64,000 nucleotides of DNA. Source: Carallia brachiata. Its lineage: Eukaryota; Streptophyta; Magnoliopsida; Malpighiales; Rhizophoraceae. Below are positions 34,014-45,945 of the stretch, one piece after another. The notes under the pieces are model-generated. The model was not told the DNA's origin and ran no database searches. It saw only the letters and a program-made list of their open reading frames with translations. The stretch covers positions 2,539,138-2,603,137 of the forward strand of contig JADCRB010000016.1 of assembly GCA_021464245.1 (NCBI GenBank), in the 5' to 3' direction. The stretch's first letter is position 1. Each line of letters starts with the position of its first letter. A program made the position numbers and the translations under genes.

Positions 34014-35312
34014 ATGACGTCAACAAAATTTGAAATCGAGAAGTTTGATCGCAATACTAGTTTTCTGTTGTGGCAGGTAAAGATGTCTGCTCTCTTAACT
34101 TAATCTAATTTGCAAATTGCTTTACTTGGAAAAGAAAAAATGCCCGAGTCTATGACCACAGAGAAGAAAGATGAGATGGATGCTAAAGCACTCGCCCAAA
34201 TTCAATTGTGCTTGTCTAATGAAGTTTTGCGCGAAGTCATCCATGAAAAGACAGCTTTGGGATTATGGCAAAAGTTAGAGTCTTTGTACAAGACTAAATC
34301 CCTCACTAATAGACTGCACCTGAAGCATCGCCTGTATATGCTTCGTATGGTAGAAGGCACACCAATCAAGTCCCACCTTGATGAATTCATTTCTATTATT
34401 ATGGATCTCGAATCCATTGATCTCAAAATCGAAGACGAAGATAAAGCCTTACGACTTTTATGTTCATTGCCTCCTTCTTATAGGAATTTTCGAGAGACTC
34501 TGCTTTATGGTAAAGAGACTATTTCTCTCGCAGATGTTAAAGCTGCTCTTTTATCTAAAGAGCTTATTGATAAAGAATTATCTGGCGAGAGCTCTGTCGT
34601 TCTAGCAGATGGTTTGCTCACAAGAGGAAAGTTCAGAAATGCAGGCTCCAGTAGTGACAATTATGAATCCAGGTATAAATCTAAACACAAAAATATGACC
34701 TGTAATTATTGTCGCAAGAAGGGACACATTAAGTCTGAGTGTTATAAACTCAGAAATAAACAGCAGAATGATACTCCCCCTGGAGAAGCTAGTTTTGCAG
34801 TAGATGATTCTAGTGCTGAGGTTCTTTTTGTTGAAACCGGTGATAATTTAAGTTTCAAATCTGAATGGATCTTAGATTCTGGCTGTTCCCACCATATGAC
34901 TCCAAGTAAGGAGTGGTTTTCCACTTATAATTCAGTTGAAGGTGGAGTTGTATTTATGGGGAACAATACATCTTGTTTCGTTGCTGGAAAAGGTACTGTC
35001 CAGATTAAGATGTTTGACGGGACATTGAGGACTCTCTATGATGTGTGGCACATTCCGGACCTGAAAAGGAATATCATCTCTTTGGGTACTCTTGAAACTA
35101 ATGGGTACGTGTTCTCAGCTCAAGGTGGAGTTTTGACAATTACTAAAGATTCTCTAATTTTTCTGAATGCTAACAAAATTGGGAGTCTTTATGTGCTGCA
35201 AGGTGTTACCGTTGCAGGCGGAGCTGCTTGTGTTTCGTCTTATTCGTTAATGGATTATGGTAATATTCCAACGGTCAAGTTGAAGTCTACTGTTGGATTT
35301 GGTATGAATTAA
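34014..35312 (+). CDS. Gag-protease protein of the deleted copia element (one nonsense codon)
   Basis: ATG at 34014 (MTSTKFEIEKFDRNTSFLLW) with codon 30 TAA at 34101-34103, where the family would have Gln. After that the frame is open for about 400 codons. It has the gag body (UBN2/copia gag), one CCHC knuckle CNYCRKKGHIKSEC, the protease site WILDSGCSHHMTPSKEWF and a pre-integrase region (LYDVWHIPDLKRNIISLG, SLYVLQG). It ends GFGMN before the polypurine tract. The junction where integrase-RT-RNase H should follow is clean, indicating one large internal deletion. Gag could be supplied in trans. Confidence 0.85.
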
Positions 35313-35430
35313 AGGGGGTCTTTCAACTCTTTTGGAGAAGACTTGTTGAAGGGAATTTTATTGCTACCTCGAGTATTTTTTTTTTTTTAGCTACTTGTCG
35401 TAACTTTCAATTCAAGTCAAGGTGGAGATT

Positions 35431-36079
35431 TGTGGTATTGTGTCTTGAATTGTAAAGTCTCATTGGTCAAATTTGGATGGCTAACTCCTACAATATTGAA
35501 GACATTGATCATGTGTTAAATGTTTATTTTTCAATATTAGATTTGGTCTTATTTGGTTAGCTAACCAAACTTTGAATTGGAAATTCAAAGTTTGGTAAGT
35601 TTGGCAAGTTTGACAAGTTTGGCAAGTTTGGCAAGTTTGAACAAGATTTGGAGAATGACCTAATTGTTGACCTTTTGTGCTTGAAGATTTAGTATATATA
35701 TGTGTTGGCATCTTCATTTGCTTGGTGTGGGCAACCGAGAGGGATTGAGGGATTAAGAACAAGATTTGTTCTTTTGTTATTTTAAGTCCTGCACTCTCGT
35801 GTTTTGTTATTTGGTGTATGTGAGGTTTTGAATTTGTTGTTGCAAAAGGAGTGAGTGTCAATTTGGGTGTATCGGGCTTTTGGGTATTGTGAGCCTTTGG
35901 AGTGACACTGTAATATCTCTCATTTGTTTTGTTAACGAATATTCCCTGCGTGTCTTCGCCCGTGGACGTAGGCAATAAGCCGAACCACGTAACTCTGTGA
36001 GTCCATTTATCCTTTTCTTTAAGCCTTCTCTATTTTGTTGCGTCTATTTCTCGCGCTTCCGCTGCCCATCTGCACAACA
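35431..36079 (+). repeat. 3' LTR of the gag-only copia element
   Basis: 649 bp, near-identical to the 5' LTR and preceded by the polypurine tract. Confidence 0.9.
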
Positions 36080-36084
36080 GGAGG

Positions 36085-37679
36085 GGCTCTCGGAAGCCTC
36101 CTCTAAGTGACATCATATGGGGATGGGGGAGTTTTATCTTATGTATTAGCTGCTTGAGGAATTTTTGCTAGAGGAATCTTTCTTGACTATAAAAGACAGC
36201 TCTAGCTAGTTTTACTTTTTTTTTTTTTTTTGAGTAAATCTCACTTATAATCTAAAATTATACAAATTTATTTTTTATTTTTTTATTCAAATAGACCCTA
36301 CTTATTGTGTGATATAAGATCATAACTAGTTTATACTCACTAAAAAAAAAAAAATACTAGTTAAACCAGAAATCTCCATAAAAGAGAGAACAAAGAGAAT
36401 GAGAATAAAGTACTTAGTAATTTTTTTTTTGAAGTGGAATACACTCATTACGCGGTTTAACATAAAGAGTAAATTATATACATAAAAAAAAGTGAGTCTA
36501 AGTTAAAAATTTTTATTTAAGTATATCAGTAACTGGACTTTAAAAAGGACAATATCAAAATCGGTAGGATTCTTACACTTCCCTGAAACTCAAGAGGGTA
36601 ATGTTCCCCCTCACAAAGTTTCTACTTTTCCTTTCTACTTAGATACAGGTTCAACACGTAATCCATCGGCTAATCTTGAAATATCTTCCTCGTGTATGAA
36701 TTGTAGGAGGCTACACCAATTTTTAAGGTAAAAGATTTACAGAATAAAAAAATAAGATCAAGAGAAATTCATGAGATATTCACCAAATAATATGAAGAGA
36801 AATTTATGCATATCCTTGATCAAATCAATAAATAATAAAAAAAATTAAAATCAAAATTTCTAGTCTTTCGACTTAGCCAGAAATTCTTGTCACCAGCCCA
36901 CCCATCAAAATAAGCAAACTCAAAGCCACAAAACCCGACAAATAACAAATGTGCCGCTTCTGCCTCCTCTTGGTTCCCATGATACTCTCCTGGGCATACC
37001 GCCATTGTTGAACACAGTGTAAACAGCAAGGAGCTCCCTTTCACATTTTCTCATCCCCACGAACCTCCCCACCACATATCCACTTTCCAACAACCACCAT
37101 ATCTTCAACTACGTACATCGCCTCCTCCTGATCACTCTCCCTCAAAAGCCGCCCGTTCCCTGAACCATCATCCTCGATTTGGTTCTCCCTTTCACATTTT
37201 TTCAACTCCTTTTTCCATTTGGTTCTCCCGATTTTCAAGTAGAGTCAACAAAGGATGAGTAACTACTTTAGCTTTTGTCACATAGAGGTAAAGGATTCAA
37301 ATTCTTGATTTTCCTAAGTATCTCTCTCCTCCATCTTGTTAGTCTAGATCTAGGATTAGCTTTTGTTATTATCAATTTACTGATTTTATGATAAGTATTG
37401 ATTAATTTTTTTTAATAATTATAATTATTGGATTTGGGCTAGAGATTTTATGGCCAACAGGACCAAAGAGTGAGGTGTCATCAAGAGTCGAATTATCTAT
37501 TTTATCTTTTAGTTCCAATACAGGAACAGGGAGTAGGTGGAACGCGGGTGATGATAAGAGCAATGTCGGCAGTGAGCATATTTTTCATAACTTAAATGTA
37601 AACATACATGCCCATAAGTAAACATAAAAAATAAAAAATCAATACACTTATAACACAGCCAACAACAATGTCCAACGAA
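36085..37679. other. Intergenic; unidentified coding-like patch at 36820-37260
   Basis: Mostly AT-rich. At 36820-37260 the minus strand has three overlapping open frames in different phases with a less AT-rich composition. They could be one frameshifted gene remnant (KWICGGEVRG, CPGEYHGNQEEAEAAHLL). I do not recognise the protein. Confidence 0.3.
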
Positions 37680-37861
37680 GATGTGGCGTGCTGACAGGAA
37701 TTGATTAAGTGACGTGAACAAAAGAAAAATGGTAAAGTTATAGGGACGCCGTGGGAGCGACACAGGTGCTCATATAGACATTGTTGGGTTGGTTGCATAT
37801 TGATGTTCTCCAAAAAAAAAAAAAAAAAAAAAAAAAGTGCAGCTAGCTCAATTATGTATAT

Positions 37862-38495
37862 CAATGTTGTAAGAACCGGACCGAACATTAAATCGAAAAA
37901 TTTAGTGGTTCAAGGTCCAATCGATTCAACCGGTTTAACCAGAAATTAAACCGATAAAACTGATATTTAATATTAAATATATAAAAAGATATTTATATAT
38001 ATTATACATCAAAATTTATATATAAAATGTAATATTATAACACATATGTATGTATTAGAATACTTACATTTGCAAATTTAAAATATACGATTTAGAATTT
38101 ATTATAAGATAGAATTAATAATTTTTAAAAAATTAATAATTATCTTAACAAAAAAAAAAGTAAGTGTTAATTTATAAGATACATAAGATAGTATGTGTAT
38201 TATACGAGACATTTGAGAAAATAATAAGTAAAAAAAAAAAATGCAACAAGTTATAAGTTGGTGTAGTGGTATGAGACTTACCTTTCATCTTGGAGGTCAG
38301 GGGTTCGAAAACTAAATTTTGCGAAATTGTGTGAAATTTTTTCTTAATTATTAAAAGTGACCAACCCGAGACCGGTTCACTGGTTCAACCGGTTGAACTG
38401 GTCCGGTCCGGTCTGCAACAAATTTAAACTACAACTCAGGCCGAACTTCTGACCAGTCACCGTCCGACCGATCCGGTCTGAATTTGACAACAATG
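37862..38495. mobile_element. Non-autonomous DNA element with CCGG-rich inverted ends
   Basis: Left end CAATGTTGTAAGAACCGGACCG; the right end on the complement reads ATTGTTGTCAAATTCAGACCGG. Interior AT-rich with AACCGGT motifs near both ends and no transposase. Confidence 0.5.
38250..38315 (+). repeat. tRNA-derived SINE-like segment
   Basis: Contains a pol III box A-like TTGGTGTAGTGG and, about 40 bp on, a box B-like GGTTCGAAAAC. No acceptor stem pairs, so it is not a functional tRNA. Confidence 0.4.
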
Positions 38496-38610
38496 ATATA
38501 TATACGAGCATCTGCATCGCTCCCACATCGCACTCCACCCACATCCCTATAACTTTACCGTTTTTCTTTTGTTCATGGCACTTAATCAATTCCTGTCAGC
38601 ACACCATATC

Positions 38611-39125
38611 ATCGTCAAGACTGACGGAATTCAACAACTAAAATTGACGGTTGCTACATTTGATGCAAAACAAATTCTGCGGAGCATAATTTGTTATTTT
38701 TTGAAAGTGGGTTTAGATTTGTTATAAATCATAAATGTTTAAGTTATCTTTATATATTAACCTTATTTTAAAAACAAAAAAATTGATTTGACTTATTTAA
38801 TATGTGAGCCACATTAAAAGAACTTCAAATTCGAGTAAAAAGCAATTTAAGTAGGCTTTATTTAAAATAAAACAATAAACATATAAATTTATATGACACA
38901 ATATTATATTTGTATTATATTAAAAAAAATAATACTAACAAGTGATTATAAATTTCAAATCTTAAATAGTTAAATTTCAATAATTACAAATTGTTAATAA
39001 GAATTTTAAATTTTATGGAATCGATCTTTGTATAAATCCTCTAACTAATATTTTTTTTGTAATTTCATTAAAGACTATGTGAGTTTGATCTAAACGAAAT
39101 AAATTCTACCGAGAGCCGAAACTTG
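38611..39125. other. Intergenic
   Basis: AT-rich, nothing recognised. Confidence 0.4.
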
Positions 39126-39390
39126 ATCTCAGACGGATGACTTAACTCTGATGAGGGCTATAAAGGATTGATCTCGATCGTAATGGCTTGACTCTTATGA
39201 GAGTCATAGAAGTTTGATCTTAGACAGACTGACTTGACTCCATTAAAGGTTGTATGAGTTTGATTTCAGATAAATTGACTTGACTCCACTAAATGTTGTA
39301 GGGGTTTCTCAGACGGATTAGCTTGATTTCAGTGAGGGTTACATGGACTTGATCTCAGACTGATTACAGTGAGGACTATTGAGGTTTAAT
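39126..39390 (+). repeat. Degenerate tandem repeat, ~46-bp unit, about six copies
   Basis: Each unit reads roughly GATCTCAGACGGATTGACTT, then GACTCCAATGAGGGTTGTAT, then GAGTTT, with the last two units shortened. Phrases recur at about 39126, 39170, 39216, 39262, 39310 and 39352. Confidence 0.7.
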
Positions 39391-40021
39391 TTTAGACAGA
39401 TATTTAATATTTTAATATCTTAGATTTTTAATCTAAAAGATTTATTTTAATGACGACTAGAAAGTATACATTAAAAAATATTAATGTTACAATTTAAAAA
39501 AATACATTTAATATTTTAAATTTTTGATTTAAAAAATTCACTTCAATGAAAATCAGAAAATATATATTCAAAATATTAAATTTTAAGAGGAAGAAGGAAG
39601 CAAAACTTTAATAAGCTTTGGCTTTTTTTTTAGCTCTCCATCTGTGTTACTGTAAAAAGCAAAGGAATAGCTTGTCACTGTGCCATCAACCATTAATAAT
39701 GGTTGAGGGCACATGGGTCGGCAATTGGCTTGCAAAGTCAAGTCAATTGCCAACCATTTCTCTTCTTTTTCTCTTTTTTTTTATTAATTTTATTTTATGT
39801 TTTCACACCTATTTTAAAATATATTGTGTAACTTGGTGCTGAGTTGAAAATAAAATTTGTTAAATATAGATTTCTTTCCGATTAACTTTTATTAACATTC
39901 GCTTAACAAAGACATTTTCGACGATCACGCAAAACCTTTGGGTGAAGGTTGAAAATTTGCCATACAGTTCAGCTCTCGCATCAACTAGGCAGAAAAACTT
40001 TCAGAATGTTGGAGGGAAATT
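39391..40021. other. Intergenic
   Basis: AT-rich. No gene; ends at a tRNA-like SINE. Confidence 0.35.
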
Positions 40022-40095
40022 ACTAGGAGGTAAGATTTGAACCTAATTTCCCACTTATGCATAATGTTTGGTAACCAACTGAACTACACAAGCCA
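40022..40095 (-). repeat. tRNA-derived SINE head (minus strand)
   Basis: Minus strand reads GTAGTTCAGTTGGTTACC (box A) and GGTTCAAATCTTACC (box B) at tRNA-like spacing. The ends do not form an acceptor stem, so a SINE remnant rather than a tRNA gene. Confidence 0.5.
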
Positions 40096-40497
40096 ATTAC
40101 TTATATTGTCTGTAAGTAATCATAACACGTTGAATTTAATAAATAAAATGCTAAGCCAATGTTGTTTCATTGGTTATAGCGATGTGAAACAAGGGATATA
40201 ATTTCGTTGATTTTTTTGCACAAAAAGTGGTATATGGCAAAATCACGAGAAGCAAGTAAGAGGCCTAAAAAGTTCTGTAGTGTAAGTATTCATCAAATCA
40301 CCCATATGCATCTCAGTATTGTATGTTTCTATATTTTGAGGTCAGTAAATCAATATTTTGAATGATAATTTTTAATGTGCGGCCGCAAGTTCAAGTTGAA
40401 GCGTCGAAGGCATGGCAGTTGTTATCATAAGTTGTGAGAGAGAGATTAGTAAAAGAAGCAAAAGCCGCAAAGCTAAAATTCTCAGTTGGGGAACTTG

Positions 40498-40737
40498 ATG
40501 GACTACTTTGGTACCAAAACTAAGGCTGAAATTCTCACTGGATACATCCTGAAAATGTCTAAATCCTTTGATAGAAAAAAGGATTGGGATATGATCATAT
40601 TTGTTACTAAGCCTTTGAAAAAACAAGCCAAGGGATGGTTCAATGACAAAGAAACTGGTGAATCTGAAGGTAGCCCTAATGACTTCAAAGCATTGACTTT
40701 GTACCATTTTACATATAATCCGAGATCTCTACAATGA
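40498..40737 (+). other. Unidentified open frame, possible gene fragment
   Basis: From an ATG at 40498 an 80-residue lysine-rich frame (MDYFGTKTKAEILTGYILKM) ends at 40737. Composition is less AT-rich than the flanks and similar text continues to about 40900 in other frames, as in a decayed gene. No domain recognised. Confidence 0.25.
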
Positions 40738-42990
40738 GGGCATGCCTTAAGATCCTTATCTCAATTTCTCATTGTGTGCATATGGGCAACTTTTTGACAT
40801 AAAGAAAGGCAAAGCCGGTGACAGTGATTATTGGTCTACTTCATCCCCTCAAGGATTGGTTTAGTTACTCACTAAGCTTCAATTCAGATATCTATGGCTG
40901 GATGGATTCTTGCAAGCATGCTCTGAAGAATTCAAATGCATCAAAATGTTCTTTGTTACTAGTGTTTGAAGCCAATTTTTGTGTAGATACGTGATTGAAT
41001 GTGGTCATCTAGTATAACTTCGTTGCCTTTGCCTTTGCCTTTTGTTATAGTCACGTTTGTTAGAATTTTTTTGAAATGTAATTAGGGATTTTAGTGCTAT
41101 TATTAAATCAAATGTTGGTTTGCCGTCAATGTTTTCCAAGTCAAAAGAAATTTATATTGCTTGTAATTGTGTTGCAGAATATTACTGCAATCAGCAGCTC
41201 AAATTGCTTTCTTCCCTATAAATAAGATGTCATTTGGTCTTTGCATTTGTTTGTTTGTTTTGTTCAATCATGCATGATTTTTGGCTCATCCAGCTTGGCT
41301 TTAGTGGAAAAATTAAAGAGGAAAAAATATTTGGCTCTTAATCTATTCCCAATTCAAAAGTAGCTAGACTCATTGCTGTTGAATATGGTATGTATTAAAA
41401 AAGTAACAACTTATCAACTTTTTGCAACCACATTAATGAAAAGAATAACAAAATACTGAAATATATCTTATCGTATTTTTTTTTGTTACACAAATTATAC
41501 ATGCGGTTACAAAATGTTAATAGTTGATTGCTTTTTCATTACATGTCGAGACAATTAGTGAGGACAATTTCCCATTCCAGAATTTAATCATTGTTAAATC
41601 TTTGTCGTCAAATATGTTCTTGGACAACTTTTTGTGTACACCTCTTTTAAGTTAATTGCTTTTTAATTTTTTTCAAAAAGTTTTGGATCCGGAGAAATTT
41701 TCAATGCTAAATTGTTTCGATATGTGTTAGAAAAGGAATTAATTGTTAATTTTATTCAATCACATATATATTTTGTAACCAAAAAATAAAGTAATAAAAT
41801 ATGTTTTTATTTTTTGTTACTTTTTTTTATTTATATGGTTGTAAAAAGTTGATAATTAGTTACTTTTTGGATATATGTTGAAACAAAATGTCAGGACAAA
41901 TCCTGTCTCTCAATCTATGCCCTTTCTTTTTATGACAATTTAGTGGTTTGTCCTGAAGAAGGCACTTTAATTAATTAAAAATGATCATTTAGTTGCAAAA
42001 TTTTAAAATTTAATTGTAATTATCTAGCAAGCTATTGGACAAAGAAAAAAAAAACATTGATTTCAATATTGATCATTACAACATAGTTCGTCTAGAGCAA
42101 ACTTGGAATAAGAGTGGTTGTTCAACATCTTTTACGCCTTTTTCAGGAGAACATCTTTAGGCCTTATTCTTATCAAGTAATTATAATTACAGAATGTGCT
42201 CTAGTCACGTGGTAGCCAATAGAATTTTTTTCTGGATAAAGAATAGTTCCATGTATTAGTAGTCAACAAAATGCAACTACATGGAGAGTTAAAGAAAAAT
42301 TATAATACATATAATGTGCAGTTTGTTTTAAATTTTTTAGTGGACATGCCACGAGGTCAATTAAATTTGCAATAAACAGATTAATTTCGTAAGAAGTTGC
42401 AAGCTCTTAAAAATTTCAGTAGACAACTTGTTCCATATTTTTATAAGTCTTGTTGCATATCTAATAGAAATCATTGCACATCAACCTATTTTAGCATGGA
42501 ATTTAAATTGTTATAAGTTCAAAGAGAGAATCCTTTAAAGACCAAAACACAGCCAAACCCAATACCAGACCCAGGTGATTCTTTCATACTTTCAAAAATT
42601 ATTTTTTGATTGCAACCTAAGGCTTGCTGAACTTTAATAAAAATACAATAATAGTGATTGAATTTGTAACAAGACTTGTAGAATGATTGGTTGACAGTAT
42701 AGATTATGAGTCCAAACTTAAGAGGCTACTTATTTTTTCAATTGCAACTTAACTCTCGCCAAAATTGAAATATGCAACGAAACAAGTTAAATTTGCAACA
42801 AGAATAATAAAATGACTAATAAGCAATATGACTGATTAAACTTAATGGAGAATATTATAATCAAAAAAAAGGATAAGGTAATGTGCATGGGATATAATAG
42901 TTGATAGAAATGTTTTCATGTCAAACAAGAAAGATCATGCATTACTTGTTAATAAAATAAAAATAAATGGAGAGTTAAAAGAATGGGCGC
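40738..42990. other. Intergenic, TTGCAAC-rich AT sequence
   Basis: Many short TTGCAAC/GTTGCAA phrases typical of the MITE family below, for example around 41450-41540 and 41760-41870. Ends could not be fixed for these. No gene. Confidence 0.4.
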
Positions 42991-43192
42991 CATTACGATT
43001 TCAGAATTTTTTTTTCCCCATTTTTTGTCTTAATGCAATTGGACTACAATTTTTTGTAACCATGATAATACTTTCTACAACAAAATAATGAGTACATTTT
43101 TTTGTTGCAAAAAGTATCATTGCAGTTGCACAAAATCATCGTACCGTTGCATTAAGGCAGAAAATGGGGAAAAAATTTCCGAAAATCTAATG
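42991..43192. mobile_element. ~200-bp MITE with ~85-bp arms
   Basis: Left end CATTACGATTTCAGAA; right end on the complement CATTAGATTTTCGGAAA. The arms continue through TTTTCCCCATTTT and CTTAATGCAA to an A/T-rich centre with TTGCAAC and TTGCAC motifs. Confidence 0.65.
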
Positions 43193-43488
43193 TTTTTTTT
43201 TCTAAAAATGACATAATTATATTTTTGTTTTCAAAATTTTTATTTGACTTGCAACGAAGCCACTTAAATTGGCATCGAGGTCAATTAAATTAACAACAAG
43301 GCATATTGATTGAGTAATAAATTGAGCTCTTAAAAATTGCACAATACAACTTTCATTCTTTTATTAATTTCATAATTTTTTTCTAACTTTCAGTCTTTTA
43401 TTAATTTTTTTTCTTTCATTTCTCTTAATCCATATGTATATACTTTGACATATACATTGGTATTAAAGCTCGTTTACAGAAATGTTAG

Positions 43489-43680
43489 ATGACCATAGAT
43501 TTTGTAGCCAAATAGTGTCTATATTGCAACAAACATTGTATTTTATGCAACTGCAATAATAAAATGTGCAATAAAAAATTATCACTATTTTTTTCGATTC
43601 ACATTTTTTAATTGTGGTTGCACAAAATATACCGTTAATTGCAATATAAACACTAATTGGCCACAAAATCGTATGGCCAT
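43489..43680. mobile_element. 192-bp MITE (TTGCA family)
   Basis: Arms 43489-43530 and 43638-43680 are inverted with about five mismatches: ATGACCATAGATTTTGTAGC against ATGGCCATACGATTTTGTGG. Interior and length match 10801-10993. Confidence 0.75.
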
Positions 43681-45594
43681 AAAAGTGCTTGTTTTTTTAG
43701 TTAAAATTTTTTTAAAAGTAAAAAAAAAACATGCAAGAAAGAATTAATTATATAATTTGAGGCTCACGTTACTTTTTGGCCTGCTTTAGCTTTCGTCCAT
43801 AATTTATTTAAAATGAATAATTAATAATTTCTCTCAATTTCAATCTGTATTTTCTACTCTATTTTATGACATTTTTCAAATATTTGTATAGAAAATTAAT
43901 TCTTTGATATAATTTTTTTTGTGTAAACTCATGAATTCTTCATATGTCTACTTTGAAAACTACATAGGAAATCAATTGTCCCCATCTCGTTGAATATTTG
44001 GCTAACCCACAGGTTTAATATTATAGAAATACGAAAAATTTAAGTGGATAGGAAAAAGAGGATGCGAAAGAGACAGAGAAATTTGTTTGTTCAACTAGCT
44101 GGTTTATTTTGTGTAAAGAGATACTGAATTATTGCAACAAAATTTAAAACTATTTTTTCAGCTATTTTTTCGTTACAGAAATTAAACGTCTTGTTGCACA
44201 AATAAATCAGCTGGTTGCACAAAAAAATTTTCCATCTGTTTGCGTCTTCTTTTTTCCGTCCACGTAATGGGGTCATAGAAATTAGCAGACCGTAGTAATT
44301 GCATTTGGTAAAAATCTTTTAGTAAGTATCGTGTGCTTTTTTTTGGCCAAGAAATATCATGTAGTTTATAGTTCTAATCATCTGGTTATCTAAGATGTTT
44401 TAGTTTATCAGGTCCAACAAATCTTTGTTTGCCTCATGATCATCTCTATATTATTTGTAATAAAAGTCTGCACACGATGGAACACGAGCCAAACCTGACC
44501 TAATAAATGTTGGCCCTTCTGAATTGTAACCCTCAAATGAGTATTGGTGAACTGAGAGTATTTCAGAGTTCCTTGTAGGCTTGACTGGCTTCACTATCGC
44601 AATTCCCCAATAAGAAATAAAAATCAAACAAAAGATTGGTGCAAATAATGTTGTTTTATATTCATTAAAAGATCTACATCTAAGAATGAGAGTGTATTGG
44701 TTTTTCCCATATTTGTTGTCATCATGACAAGAAATGCCAATTAGATAAATATAGTCTTACCCCCATTACATGGTGCTCAAAACATAATTTATAATATTGT
44801 ATTAAGGAACAAAACAATGTGTGGTAAATTGAGTTTAGCAGCCAGTTTGTGGTTTTTATCTATCCGTCGGTGCCTTCTTAGTTAGGATGGAATGGTGGAC
44901 ATAGAATTTGCTGCCAATAGTTTTTTAAAAAAGTTATAAACTAAAACCTACTAACTATTCAATATTGCCATTAGCCATATAGTCCCTGATGATGGGTTAC
45001 CTCGGGGTTCCATCCTACTTGCCAAGGATTTAATATCTGCATTTTCGACAACATTAGCACAATTAACCAATTGCTATGTATATACTTTCATATTTGAATT
45101 TACAATTCGAATAATACTTAGGATAAAACATACCAAATGAGGATGTTGCATATTACTGCCAGGAATAATCCAATGTGTGTTTGAGAGCATGTCATAGCCA
45201 GTACCATACCCTGCCCAAAGATGATAGTTTCCTTAAAACAAATGTTCTGACCGACCAACTTGTTCTGCACCCTGTAACAACAGACAAGCAGCATTGATTG
45301 CAAACTATTAATATGTCTAAGTATTCAGATGGTGTCACATACGAATTTAAGGTAAATAAGCCTATTCCCAATAACTGACGATCAATTGAAATACTACCTC
45401 ACTACTATTATTAGGAATATTTGGTTTATTTGCTGACCATGGCCACAAAGAGGATGAACTTGGTTGTTGGAGCCTTCCTTCATTAGCCTAAATGAGACAA
45501 TTTTGGGATAGATTGAAGATATGATCACTAAAAGCCCCATAGTTATTAGTGTTAATTTTCAAAGTTTCTTTCCATACATGTTTGTAAAAGTGTA
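43681..45594. other. Intergenic; TTGCA-family remnant at ~44100-44270
   Basis: AT-rich. 44100-44270 contains GTTGCACAAA phrases and resembles the MITE interior. No gene recognised elsewhere. Confidence 0.35.
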
Positions 45595-45945
45595 TTACAA
45601 AAAAAATTAAGAGCTTTATAAATTTTCACTCAAGATCAAATGCATATATATAAAACTTAAATTATAAAAATAATGGTAAAAATCAAGTTTCACAAATCTC
45701 TGTATTAATATGGCTTACTTGCTAAAGTAACCCTGCAGCAGAAGATCTTGTGGTCGGCTGCAATACAGTTTGTGGAAATGTATTAGAAAACAATTATGAG
45801 CCTTCCAAAATTTTCCTCACCATCAAGTGCATATATACAGAAAACAATTATAAGAATAGTAGTAAAATCAAGTTTCACACATCAGTATATGGCCAACCTA
45901 TTGACAATGCACTGTAGCAGAAGGTCTTGTGTTTGGCTGCAATGC
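45595..45945 (+). repeat. Partial tandem duplication at the 3' end of the FAR1-related pseudogene
   Basis: 45595-45770 and 45775-45945 are similar along their length. Both contain ATCAAGTTTCACA and CAGCAGAAGATCTTGTG / TAGCAGAAGGTCTTGTG. The second copy overlaps the 3' end of the reading frame, so the gene's terminal exon region was duplicated. Confidence 0.55.

Larger units (their letters stand above)
33320..36079 (+). mobile_element. Copia-type non-autonomous LTR element carrying only gag-protease (TR-GAG-like)
   Basis: LTRs at 33320-33967 and 35431-36079 start TGTGGTATTGTG and end CACAACA. Target duplication GGAGG is at 33315-33319 and 36080-36084. Primer site TGGTATCAGAGC is at 33971-33982 and polypurine AAGGTGGAGA just before the 3' LTR. 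The interior is only about 1.46 kb: gag, protease and the start of the integrase region, with the rest of integrase, reverse transcriptase and RNase H missing. I count about a dozen differences between the LTRs (roughly 2 percent). Each LTR holds a short tandem array of AAGTTTGGC units. Confidence 0.9.
37680..38610. repeat. Large inverted repeat with a transposon in its loop
   Basis: Arms 37680-37775 and 38499-38610 are inverted copies (shared: CTGACAGGAATTGATTAAGT and GGTAAAGTTATAGGGA on the left strand). The right arm has an extra ~15 bp. The loop holds a separate element (37862-38495) with its own inverted ends. Confidence 0.65.

Noticed and set aside
38250..38315. tRNA gene on the plus strand
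   Set aside because: Box B is imperfect and the acceptor stem is missing.
39126..39390. CRISPR-like array
   Set aside because: Units are contiguous and degenerate with no spacers, and this is a plant nuclear sequence.
40022..40095. tRNA gene on the minus strand
   Set aside because: Box A and B are present, but the ends do not pair into an acceptor stem and no normal cloverleaf forms; treated as a SINE remnant.
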